A stretch of 9,127 bases of DNA from JAMXLO01 sp035492535 (GTDB taxonomy: Bacteria; Pseudomonadota; Alphaproteobacteria; Acetobacterales; Acetobacteraceae), in contig DATJJM010000315.1 in NCBI GenBank assembly GCA_035492535.1, positions 1-9,127 on the forward strand. The letters are read 5' to 3'. Positions 1 through 5,877 of this stretch are shown in pieces (the first letter of the stretch is position 1; each line of letters opens with the position of its first letter). The translations under genes and the position numbers were made by a program. The notes under the pieces are model-generated. The model had not been told where the DNA came from and made no database searches. It saw only the letters and a list, made by a program, of their open reading frames with translations.

Positions 1-9
1 TAACCGTGA

Positions 10-41
10 TTGACAGCGCATAACCTTTCTGTGCCAACTAT
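10..41 (+). promoter_or_regulatory. Possible promoter of the first cold-shock gene
   Basis: A perfect TTGACA hexamer lies at 10-15. The best -10-like stretch is CAACTA/AACTAT at 35-41, giving a spacer of 19-20 bases, longer than the ideal 17. If transcription starts near base 48, the mRNA leader would be about 130 bases. A long leader is typical of cspA-type genes and is known in E. coli to act as a cold-sensing RNA. The -35 is seen directly; the rest is inference. Confidence 0.3.
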
Positions 42-130
42 GCAACGCAATCGCACTTCGGCTTGCCTTGCTGCGCCTCCGCCTTCGATCGGGTGCCCTC
101 AAGACGTTCCAAAGGGCTGGTTGTCTACCA

Positions 131-165
131 GCATCGCGCGCCGTTGCACGATGCGATCGACGGAG
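131..165 (+). promoter_or_regulatory. Leader hairpin and RBS of the first cold-shock gene
   Basis: GCATCG (131-136) can pair with CGATGC (149-154) around a 12-base loop. It sits just ahead of a GGAG ribosome binding site (162-165), which is 13 bases before the ATG at 179. Such a leader stem could be temperature-sensitive, as in other csp mRNAs, but no canonical cold-box sequence was found. Confidence 0.3.
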
Positions 166-178
166 AGTAACGCAGACA

Positions 179-382
179 ATGGCTATCGGTACAGTCAAGT
201 GGTTCAACACGACCAAGGGCTTCGGCTTCATCATGCCGCAAGAAGGCGGCAAGGATGTGTTCGTCCACATCACAGCGGTGCAGGCGGCTGGACTTCGTGG
301 CCTGAATGAAGGCCAGAAGGTCAGCTACGAGGTAGCGATGGAGCGCGGCAAGGCTGCCGCGACCAACCTCAAGCTCGCATAA
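179..382 (+). CDS. Cold-shock protein, CspA family (copy 1)
   Basis: This is a 67-residue single cold-shock domain, the usual length for bacterial CspA proteins. It folds as a small OB-type beta barrel, binds single-stranded RNA and DNA, and melts RNA secondary structure in the cytoplasm. The nucleic-acid-binding motifs are intact: RNP1 KGFGFI at residues 13-18 and RNP2 VFVHI at 27-31, with the conserved N-terminal GTVKWFN just before. The ATG at 179 is preferred over earlier in-frame starts because MAxGTVKWFN is the normal N-terminus and a GGAG lies upstream. It shares 59 of 67 residues with the next gene, so the pair arose by tandem duplication. Which copy is cold-inducible cannot be told from sequence; many alphaproteobacteria carry several constitutive and inducible copies. 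Confidence 0.95.
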   Translation: MAIGTVKWFNTTKGFGFIMPQEGGKDVFVHITAVQAAGLRGLNEGQKVSYEVAMERGKAAATNLKLA

Positions 383-394
383 ACGCGCCGCGTT
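382..394 (+). other. Short hairpin after csp copy 1
   Basis: AACGC (382-386) and GCGTT (390-394) form a 5-base-pair stem with a 3-base loop starting at the stop codon. No T run follows, so this is not a convincing terminator. It may simply stabilise the 3' end of the first cistron, and co-transcription of the two csp genes remains likely. Confidence 0.25.
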
Positions 395-456
395 GCAATC
401 ACCCACCCCACCCCCTCTCGCGCGACAGGGGACGCGCATCAGAAGGAGTGACGATA

Positions 457-660
457 ATGGCCGTTGGAACGGTGAAGTGGTTCAATGCAACAAAAGGTTA
501 TGGCTTCATCATGCCGCAGGACGGCGGCAAGGATGTGTTCGTGCACATCACGGCCGTGCAGGCAGCCGGGCTGAAGGGCCTGAATGATGGCCAGAAGGTG
601 AGCTACGAGATTGCCATGGAGCGCGGCAAGGCCGCAGCCACCAATCTGAAGCTCGACTGA
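457..660 (+). CDS. Cold-shock protein, CspA family (copy 2)
   Basis: This is a second 67-residue cold-shock domain protein, 74 bases downstream of the first. RNP1 is KGYGFI at residues 13-18, with Phe replaced by Tyr, an aromatic change that should keep base stacking. RNP2 VFVHI at 27-31 is identical. The eight differences from copy 1 are conservative (I/V, E/D, R/K, F/Y) apart from T11A and the last residue, A67D. The ATG at 457 has a good AAGGAG ribosome binding site (443-448), eight bases away. An in-frame GTG at 448 overlaps that site and is not the start. Expected role: cytoplasmic RNA chaperone and possible transcription antiterminator. It is followed at once by an intrinsic terminator. 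Confidence 0.95.
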   Translation: MAVGTVKWFNATKGYGFIMPQDGGKDVFVHITAVQAAGLKGLNDGQKVSYEIAMERGKAAATNLKLD

Positions 661-680
661 CGCAAACGACATCACAGTGA

Positions 681-726
681 AGCGGGCCATTGCCGGAGGG
701 GTCCGGTGGCGGCCCGCTTTTGCTTT
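681..726 (+). terminator. Rho-independent terminator after the csp pair
   Basis: AGCGGGCC (681-688) pairs perfectly with GGCCCGCT (711-718). Inside it, CCGGA (693-697) pairs with TCCGG (702-706). The stem runs into TTTTGCTTTT (717-726). The next gene starts only 13 bases later, so this terminator sits almost inside the leader of the dehydratase gene. Confidence 0.85.
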
Positions 727-739
727 TGGGTGATTGGCG

Positions 740-1708
740 ATGTTCACCTTGGCGGAGCTCGAAGCGGCACGTGCGCTGGTGCATCGGAGTTTTCCCGGCA
801 CGCCGCAATTCGCGTGGCCACTCTTGGCAGAACGATGCGGCGTCGAGGTGTGGGTGAAGCACGAGAACCACACACCGACAGGCGCTTTCAAGTTGCGCGG
901 TGGATTGGTGTACGCCGAACGTCTGCGGCGTGAACGCCCGCTGGTGCGTGGCATCGTGTCCGCGACGCGCGGCAATCATGGGCAGTCGCTGGCCTATGCC
1001 GGGCGACACTATGGGATCGCCGTGACCGTTGTCGTACCGCACGCCAACAGTGTGGAAAAGAATGCCGCGATGCGTGCATTCGGCGCGCGGCTGGTCGAGC
1101 ACGGCGACGACTTCGAGATGGCGGTGGAGGAAGCGTCGCGGATTGCCTCGGTCGAAGGGTTGGAGTTCGCACCATCGTTCGCCCGCGACCTGGTGATGGG
1201 TGTTGCGACCTACTCGCTGGAGCTGTTCCGCGGTGCGCCGCGGCTGGATGCCATGTATGTGCCGATCGGCCTCGGGTCGGGCATCTGTGGTGCGATCATC
1301 GCGCGCGATCTGCTGGGGCTGGATACGGAAATTGTCGGCGTGCAATCGACCGGTGCACCGCCGTACGCGCGCTCATTCGCCGAGGGACGGCTGGTCGCGG
1401 TGAACCGCGCCGATACGCTGGCGGACGGCATGGCTGTGCGGCAACCCAGCGAGGAGGCGTTCGCGATCATTCGCGGCGGCGCGGCGCGCATTGTCACAGT
1501 GTCTGATGATGAGATCGCAGCGGCGATTCGTGCCTATTGGACCGACACGCATAACCTGGTGGAAGGCGCGGGTGCGGCGCCGCTCGCCGCGTTGCTCCAG
1601 GAGCGGGGACGTATGGCCGGCAAGCGCGTCGGTGTCGTGGTGAGTGGCGGGAACATCGACCTGGCGCTCTTCCGCAGCTGGGTCATGGGCGAGAAGCCCA
1701 CGCGCTGA
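740..1708 (+). CDS. PLP-dependent threonine/serine dehydratase, no ACT domain
   Basis: This 322-residue fold-type II PLP enzyme most likely deaminates threonine or serine to a 2-oxo acid and ammonia in the cytoplasm. The PLP lysine is K51 in GAFKLRGG. The conserved asparagine loop is TRGNHG (76-81). The phosphate-binding glycine loop is GLGSGICG (177-184), and the pyridine-nitrogen serine motif is SGGNID (302-307). The protein ends there: there is no C-terminal regulatory ACT domain as in biosynthetic IlvA, which points to a catabolic or specialised lyase. A hydroxy-amino-acid lyase such as a threo-3-hydroxyaspartate or hydroxyectoine-pathway enzyme is possible, but no such neighbours are present. 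The ATG at 740 is chosen because GGTGA (729-733) lies six bases upstream; an in-frame TTG at 734 is too close to it. No promoter fits between the csp terminator and this start. Confidence 0.85.
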   Translation: MFTLAELEAARALVHRSFPGTPQFAWPLLAERCGVEVWVKHENHTPTGAFKLRGGLVYAERLRRERPLVRGIVSATRGNHGQSLAYAGRHYGIAVTVVVPHANSVEKNAAMRAFGARLVEHGDDFEMAVEEASRIASVEGLEFAPSFARDLVMGVATYSLELFRGAPRLDAMYVPIGLGSGICGAIIARDLLGLDTEIVGVQSTGAPPYARSFAEGRLVAVNRADTLADGMAVRQPSEEAFAIIRGGAARIVTVSDDEIAAAIRAYWTDTHNLVEGAGAAPLAALLQERGRMAGKRVGVVVSGGNIDLALFRSWVMGEKPTR

Positions 1709-1763
1709 TCGGCGTGGGCCAGTGGTGCTCCCGGATCGGGCCGTCGGTATATACGAGGCCGAT
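1696..1763 (+). terminator. Possible terminator region between convergent genes
   Basis: Two hairpins are visible in the short gap between the convergent genes. The first, GCCCACGC (1696-1703) with GCGTGGGC (1712-1719), spans the dehydratase stop codon but has no T run. The second, ATCGGGCC (1735-1742) with GGCCGAT (1757-1763), has one bulged base and runs directly into TTTTA. The second is the better plus-strand terminator candidate. Confidence 0.4.
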
Positions 1764-1764
1764 T

Positions 1765-2322
1765 TTACGCCGCCTCTAGCATCCGGTTCGAGTCCTCGAA
1801 CAACTTCCGCGCTTTCGCCACGTCGTACGGGCGTTCGTGCAGGGATTCCGGATCCCACTCGCTGCGCTCCTGGGTCAGGAAATCGCCGCCGTAGACATGA
1901 ATGGCCCCCGTCAGCCGCTGGATGGGATTGGTGACGGAGTGAATGATATCGGCCCCCAATGGCGCGCAGTCGCCGCGGCAGAGTGACTTGGCACCGGCGG
2001 CCTCGATATCGCGGCCGGCGTCAGATGGCAGGCGACGCCAGAACATGTTGTCCTCGCGGCCGGTGTAGATGCCGATCACCGCCCACATCCGGTGGTCATG
2101 CGGCATGATCGTCATGCCGGGACCCCAGATCAGATTCAGGATTGTCAGGTTGGGGGCGCGGAAGATCACGTTGATCCCCGCCCGCTCCGGCTCGCCCAGT
2201 GCCGCCACGACTCCTGCCGGATCGCTGACGGCACGGGCCACCACGTCCTTCACCAGCCGGTGGCTGGGATCAGCCGCGACCGCGGCCTGGCAATCGGCAA
2301 AGAACCGGTCAAGGTCGAGCAC
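1765..2322 (-). CDS. Cupin-type metal-dependent protein, cysteine dioxygenase-like
   Basis: This 185-residue protein resembles the cysteine dioxygenase-like double-stranded beta-helix family of predicted metal enzymes. The first cupin motif is visible as PHDHRMWAVIGIYTGRE: H75 and H77 are likely metal ligands, with E90 nearby. Candidate ligands in the second motif are H128 (IIHSVTN) and H142 (AIHVYGGDF). If it is a true thiol dioxygenase it would oxidise a small thiol using Fe(II) and O2, but the substrate cannot be named. The start is a GTG at 2322 with GGAG seven bases upstream on the minus strand; a nearby ATG lies in another frame. No signal peptide is seen, so it should be cytoplasmic. 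It lies downstream of the dapA-like gene on the same strand, 123 bases apart, with a possible promoter of its own. Confidence 0.78.
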   Translation of the reverse strand: MLDLDRFFADCQAAVAADPSHRLVKDVVARAVSDPAGVVAALGEPERAGINVIFRAPNLTILNLIWGPGMTIMPHDHRMWAVIGIYTGREDNMFWRRLPSDAGRDIEAAGAKSLCRGDCAPLGADIIHSVTNPIQRLTGAIHVYGGDFLTQERSEWDPESLHERPYDVAKARKLFEDSNRMLEAA

Positions 2323-2355
2323 AGGATTTCTCCATGAGGGGCAAACAACGGAAGA

Positions 2356-2386
2356 ATTCTATCCTCGATTCCCCCTTCAGGAGCAA
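2356..2386 (-). promoter_or_regulatory. Possible promoter of the cupin gene
   Basis: On the minus strand TTGCTC (2386-2381) is followed after 17 bases by GATAGA (2363-2358), overlapping a better TAGAAT hexamer (2361-2356) at 19 bases. It lies about 35-65 bases upstream of the GTG start. The match is partial and rests on eye inspection only. Confidence 0.3.
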
Positions 2387-2445
2387 GAACGATCTTATCA
2401 CATCCGCTGGCGCTCCGCGGACCGTCGCGAAGATCGACCGATCAG

Positions 2446-3309
2446 TCAGGGCGTGATCACAGCCTCCAGTCGGTCGATCAGGGCCGTGCTGATGCCGGTC
2501 ATCGGCAGACGCAACTCCGGTGAGGAGATCAGACCGCGCCGCCACAACACATGCTTGATCGGCGCCGGGTTGGGTTCGCTGAACAGCAGGCGCACCAGAT
2601 CCAGCAGCCCGTTCCAGCATGCCCGCGCCTCGGCCAGACGCCCCGCCGCGATGGCATCGGCAACCGCGGCGAACGCTGCCGGACCGGCATGCGCGGACGC
2701 CAAAATGCCGCCATCCGCACCGGCCGCCATGGCGTGAAAGAACTGCGCGTCTTCGCCGGTCAGAACAGCGAAGCCAGAAGGGCGATGGCGCAACAGATCG
2801 TCGCTTTGCGCCGTGTCGGCGCAGCAGTCTTTCACGCCCGCGATGTTGCGATGCTGCGCCGCCAGCCGGAGAAGCGTCTCGTTCCGCAGATTGACGCCGG
2901 TGCGATAGGGGATGTTGTAGACCAGCACCGGCAGGTCGGTGGTTTCGGCAAGCAGGGAGAAATGCTGGAACATCCCTTCCTGCGATGGACGCGAGTAATA
3001 CGGGCAGGTTATCAGGTAGCCGTCCACGGGCCAGGTCTCGGTTGCTTTCAGCCGCTGCACCAGCCGGCTTGTGTCACTGCCACACAACCCCAGAAACACT
3101 GGCCTGCGCCGGCTCACGACCTCGGCCGCACTCCGTACGACATGTTCTGTTTCGTCGTCGTCCAATACCATACCTTCGCCGGTGGTCGCGGCCACGATGA
3201 AGCCGTCGACCTGATCCACGAAGTGCGCGGCGAGGCGCGCCAGCGACGTCTTATCCACCGCGCCGTCGCTGAACGGCGTGATCAGTGGCAGCCAGATCCC
3301 TTGCAGCAT
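2446..3309 (-). CDS. DapA-family (dihydrodipicolinate synthase-like) aldolase
   Basis: This is a 287-residue class I aldolase of the DapA/NanA superfamily, a TIM barrel forming a Schiff base with pyruvate. The catalytic lysine is K160 in GVKD. The proton-relay tyrosine and substrate arginine fit Y131 and R136 in YNIPYRTG. The pyruvate carboxylate loop is TTGE (42-45). The C-terminus keeps NPAPIKH and LRLPMT, typical of DapA. It could be 4-hydroxy-tetrahydrodipicolinate synthase (lysine and peptidoglycan pathway), but no other lysine genes are nearby. Bacteria often carry several DapA paralogues acting on hydroxyproline, sugar acids or other keto acids, so the exact reaction is open. The ATG at 3309 is preceded by GGAAGAAG, which is buried in an inverted repeat, suggesting control of translation. 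Confidence 0.85.
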   Translation of the reverse strand: MLQGIWLPLITPFSDGAVDKTSLARLAAHFVDQVDGFIVAATTGEGMVLDDDETEHVVRSAAEVVSRRRPVFLGLCGSDTSRLVQRLKATETWPVDGYLITCPYYSRPSQEGMFQHFSLLAETTDLPVLVYNIPYRTGVNLRNETLLRLAAQHRNIAGVKDCCADTAQSDDLLRHRPSGFAVLTGEDAQFFHAMAAGADGGILASAHAGPAAFAAVADAIAAGRLAEARACWNGLLDLVRLLFSEPNPAPIKHVLWRRGLISSPELRLPMTGISTALIDRLEAVITP

Positions 3310-3357
3310 GTCTGCTTCTTCCTTCGTTGTGGCGACGCCGATGCGGAGGAAGCAGAC
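3310..3357 (-). promoter_or_regulatory. Inverted repeat covering the RBS of the dapA-like gene
   Basis: On the minus strand GTCTGCTTCCTCC (3357-3345) and GGAAGAAGCAGAC (3322-3310) are complementary at 12 of 13 positions around a 22-base loop. The right arm contains the purine-rich ribosome binding site and ends at the base before the ATG. In RNA this hairpin would hide the site; in DNA it could be an operator for a dimeric regulator. Confidence 0.55.
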
Positions 3358-3360
3358 AAG

Positions 3361-3389
3361 AAAAAGGCCCCGTCCGAACCGGCGGGGCC
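3361..3389 (-). terminator. Rho-independent terminator, minus strand
   Basis: Reading the minus strand, GGCCCCG (3389-3383) pairs with CGGGGCC (3372-3366), with further CGG/CCG pairing inside, and the stem is followed by TTTTTCTTG (3365-3357). It could end the symporter/binding-protein transcript, end a separate small RNA that starts near 3486, or act as an attenuator in the leader of the dapA-like gene. Confidence 0.85.
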
Positions 3390-3486
3390 ATTGGTCAGTG
3401 ATGCATGACGCGGTTAGCGCACGCAGCGTTCCCAGGCCCCGGCGGAGCCCGTCTTTCGTCCCTTCAAGGAGGTGCTGTTACGCATG
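3361..3486 (-). ncRNA. Candidate small RNA or leader RNA with anti-Shine-Dalgarno motif
   Basis: The gap between the binding-protein gene and the terminator is not explained by a gene. A promoter-like pair lies just after the binding-protein stop codon and would start transcription near 3486, giving about 125 nt that end at the terminator. The RNA would carry CACCUCCUU (3474-3466), identical to the 16S rRNA anti-Shine-Dalgarno core. It would also carry a stem of GGGCUCC with GGGGCCU (two G-U pairs, 3-base loop, 3450-3434) and the terminator stem. Alphaproteobacterial small RNAs with anti-SD motifs are known, but I do not recognise this as a named family. It could equally be the leader of the dapA-like gene. 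It also contains a 23-codon reading frame (3485-3414) without an RBS. Confidence 0.35.
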
Positions 3487-3491
3487 CAACG

Positions 3492-3520
3492 ATGCTGTCG
3501 CATGCCGATACGAATGTCAA
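3492..3520 (-). promoter_or_regulatory. Possible promoter for the small or leader RNA
   Basis: On the minus strand a perfect TTGACA (3520-3515) is followed after exactly 17 bases by CAGCAT (3497-3492), a weak -10 matching TATAAT at three positions. It begins about 10 bases after the binding-protein stop codon and points toward the dapA-like gene. Confidence 0.4.
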
Positions 3521-3530
3521 CCGATGGTCG

Positions 3531-4460
3531 CTAGTCCGGCTGACCGAGCGCCCGATACATCTCCGTCAGGTAGGGGTTCATCGGCACAGCCATCGTCTCG
3601 CCAGTGGGCAGCTTCTTCACCAGCCAGCGGTTGTAGAGACGGCCAAGCGTGCCTTCGCTTGCCATGCGTGCGAAGGATCCCTTCACCAGGTCGGAGAATT
3701 GCTCGTCACCCTTGCGCAAGGTGATCGCGTAGGGTTCGAACGACAGGTAATCGCCGACAATGCTGTAACCGTGGCCTTGGGGACGGGTGGCGATATAGCC
3801 CGCCAGCAGAATATCGTCGGAGGCGAATGCATCTGCCTTCCCTGCGACCAGCATCGCATACGCGGCGTCAAGGTTCGGCGCCTCAACGACGTTGAACGGG
3901 GGCGACACGTGGTTCGCCAGTCCGCGCATGACATCGGCGTTGGTGGTGCCGGTGCCGACCACCACGGTTCGCCCCGACAGGCCACGATAGGATGTGATGC
4001 CGCTCTTGGCTGCCACCAGCAACTTGGTGCCGCTCAGGAAGAACACCGGCGAGAACGCGACGGTTTTTCCCCGCTCGGCGTTTGCTGTTGTGGAGCCGCA
4101 TTCCAGGTCGATCGCGCCGGACACGACCTTGGGCAGCCGTTCATCTGCTGCCACCGGAACGTAGACGATACGCACACCGGTCTGCCACGCCGGCGCATCG
4201 GCCTCGATCAGGTCGCGGTGCAGCGAGCGCGCCACGTCCTCGGCAATGCCATGGCAGATATCGACCGAAAACCCGATCGGCTGTCCTGCCTTGTTCAGGA
4301 ACGAGAACGGCAACGACGTGGCGCGGTAGCCGATAAGGATCGTGCCACGGACGTTGATCGTCTTCAGCGTGCCGGTCAGCGCGGCGTCGTCCTCGTCCGC
4401 CCTGGCATCACCGCACACCGCGGCAAGCGCCAGGAGCGTGGCAACAAGGATCCGGATCAT
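3531..4460 (-). CDS. Periplasmic amino acid-binding protein, GltI-like
   Basis: This 309-residue protein is of the family-3 solute-binding type, closest by memory to the glutamate/aspartate-binding protein GltI. A signal peptide is clear: a basic start, a hydrophobic core at residues 4-15, and an ARA cleavage site after residue 21. There is no proper lipobox. GltI-like landmarks are FSVD at 64-67, ECGSTTANAER at 120-130, GTGTTNADV at 169-177, DDILLAG at 215-221 and YNRWLVKKLP at 276-285. It should capture an acidic amino acid in the periplasm. Oddly, it is not next to ABC permease or ATPase genes. Its ATG overlaps the stop of an SLC1-type symporter gene by ATGA, so the two are translationally coupled. 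Confidence 0.88.
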   Translation of the reverse strand: MIRILVATLLALAAVCGDARADEDDAALTGTLKTINVRGTILIGYRATSLPFSFLNKAGQPIGFSVDICHGIAEDVARSLHRDLIEADAPAWQTGVRIVYVPVAADERLPKVVSGAIDLECGSTTANAERGKTVAFSPVFFLSGTKLLVAAKSGITSYRGLSGRTVVVGTGTTNADVMRGLANHVSPPFNVVEAPNLDAAYAMLVAGKADAFASDDILLAGYIATRPQGHGYSIVGDYLSFEPYAITLRKGDEQFSDLVKGSFARMASEGTLGRLYNRWLVKKLPTGETMAVPMNPYLTEMYRALGQPD

Positions 4461-5737
4461 GTGGCCGCCACCGGCTCCACCTCCATTTCCTCGATCATCT
4501 CGAGCGTATCTTCATCGGCGATCAGCTGGCCTTCCCACTTCGCCACCACTGCGGTCGCCAGCGAATTGCCGATCACGTTGGTGGCGGAACGGCCCATGTC
4601 GAGGAACGTGTCGATGCCAAGGATCAGCAGCAGCCCTTCCTCCGGCAGGCTGAACTGACTGAGCGTGGCCGCGATCACCACCAGCGACGCCCGCGGCACG
4701 CCGGCGACGCCCTTCGAGGTGAGCATCAGGGTCAGCAGCATGGCGATCTGCGTGCCGAAGCTCAGCGGGATATCGTAGGCCTCGGCGATGAACACGCTGG
4801 CGAAGGTGCAGTACATCATCGTGCCGTCCAGGTTGAAGGAATACCCAAGCGGCAGCACGAAACTCGAGATGTTGCGCGAGATCGGGAACTTCGCCAGCTG
4901 TTCCAGCATCTTCGGATAGGCGGCTTCTGAACTGGCGGTGGAGAACGCCAGCAGGAACGGCTCGCGGACCAGCTTGACCAGCCGCATTACGGCGGGCCCG
5001 AGGATCAGGAAGCCGACGACGATAAGCAGGAGCCAGAGCAGCGCGAGGCCGAAATAGAACTCGCCCATGAACTTGGCGTAGTTGACCAGGATACCAAAGC
5101 CGTTGGTGGCGATCGTCGCGGCCATGGCGCAGAACACGGCGAACGGCGCCAGCATCATGATATAGCCGGTGACGCGCAGGATGATGTGCGACAAACCTTC
5201 GATCGTATCGACGACGAGCTTGGCCCGGGCGCCCATCGCGGCGCAGGCGACGCCGAAGAAGATCGAGAACACGACGATCTGCAGGATTTCGTTGTCCACC
5301 AGCGGGCGGACGGCAGAATCGGGGAAGACGTGCTTGATGAAACCATCCAGCGTCATGGCATGAGCGTCGATGCCGGAACTGACCCCGGCGACCACCTTGT
5401 GAATGCCGACGCCTGGCTCGAACAGGTTGACCAGCACAAGCCCCATTGCGAGAGACACGAGCGAGGCGCTGACAAACCACAGCATGGCCTTGCCACCGAC
5501 GCGCCCTACCGTGCCCGCGTCCGACATGTGGCCGATACCGACAACCAGAGTCGAGAACACCAGGGGACCGATGATCATCTTGATCAGGCGAAGGAAGATC
5601 ATCGAGCCTAGCGAGAAGTAGCTGGCGAACAGCTTCTGAGTCGCGGGCGAGTCGAAGCCGTTGTGGATCGTGCCGCCAATGGCAATGCCAAGCACCATGG
5701 CTACGAGTATGTAGGTGGTCATCCGGCTGGACTTCAT
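4457..5737 (-). CDS. Dicarboxylate/amino acid:cation symporter (SLC1/DAACS), probably Glu/Asp
   Basis: This 426-residue inner-membrane secondary carrier has the SLC1 (GltP/DctA/GltPh) fold, with many hydrophobic helices from residue 7 on. HP1 is STASSEAA (266-273), the TM7 motif is NLDGT (302-306), and HP2 is SKGVAGVPRAS (341-351). TM8 reads DTFLDMGRSATNVIGN (376-391). By alignment with GltPh, D380 matches D394 (amino-group ligand) and R383 matches R397 (side-chain carboxylate), as in glutamate/aspartate carriers rather than C4-dicarboxylate DctA. N391 stands where GltPh has the sodium ligand D405, as in proton-coupled DctA. The start is the ATG at 5737 with a G-rich RBS about eight bases upstream; a longer frame to 5854 adds a basic N-terminus atypical of the family. 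The gene precedes and overlaps the binding-protein gene. Confidence 0.92.
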   Translation of the reverse strand: MKSSRMTTYILVAMVLGIAIGGTIHNGFDSPATQKLFASYFSLGSMIFLRLIKMIIGPLVFSTLVVGIGHMSDAGTVGRVGGKAMLWFVSASLVSLAMGLVLVNLFEPGVGIHKVVAGVSSGIDAHAMTLDGFIKHVFPDSAVRPLVDNEILQIVVFSIFFGVACAAMGARAKLVVDTIEGLSHIILRVTGYIMMLAPFAVFCAMAATIATNGFGILVNYAKFMGEFYFGLALLWLLLIVVGFLILGPAVMRLVKLVREPFLLAFSTASSEAAYPKMLEQLAKFPISRNISSFVLPLGYSFNLDGTMMYCTFASVFIAEAYDIPLSFGTQIAMLLTLMLTSKGVAGVPRASLVVIAATLSQFSLPEEGLLLILGIDTFLDMGRSATNVIGNSLATAVVAKWEGQLIADEDTLEMIEEMEVEPVAAT

Positions 5738-5857
5738 ACGTGTGGCCCCCCTGATTGCGACGCGTATGACAATGATGTTGCGGGCAAAGCGTGGAGGCAC
5801 GCAATGGTGTTTTCTGCCGCCTGCGGACAAGGGCTTCGCCGCCTGTGACGCCACACT

Positions 5858-5872
5858 CGGCAGAATCTGCCG
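5858..5872. promoter_or_regulatory. 15-base palindrome, operator candidate
   Basis: CGGCAGA (5858-5864) and TCTGCCG (5866-5872) are a perfect 7-base inverted repeat around one central base. The half-site recurs as TCTGCCG at 5813-5819 and as CGGCAG at 5882-5887. This spacing suits binding by a dimeric regulator between divergent genes; the regulator is unknown. Confidence 0.4.
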
Positions 5873-5877
5873 CGCTG

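Noticed and set aside
3466..3534. Perfect AAGGAGGT on the plus strand followed by a 16-codon frame at 3484 containing two adjacent cysteines
   Set aside because: The frame is tiny and no plus-strand gene follows, so a leader-peptide role is unlikely; the motif is better explained as the complement of an anti-SD segment on the minus strand.
3405..4658. Long plus-strand open frame of 417 codons opposite the binding-protein gene
   Set aside because: It is antisense to a clearly recognised protein with signal peptide and family motifs; its product has no recognisable domain and a composition typical of GC-rich shadow frames.
5743..5758. Sigma-54-like element (GG and GC dinucleotides) upstream of fliF
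   Set aside because: The spacing between GG and GC is 11 bases rather than the strict 10, and the region also serves as the symporter RBS on the other strand.
5738..5854. N-terminal extension of the symporter to a start at 5854
   Set aside because: The extra 39 residues are basic and unlike the family; the ATG at 5737 has a good RBS and begins just before the first membrane helix.
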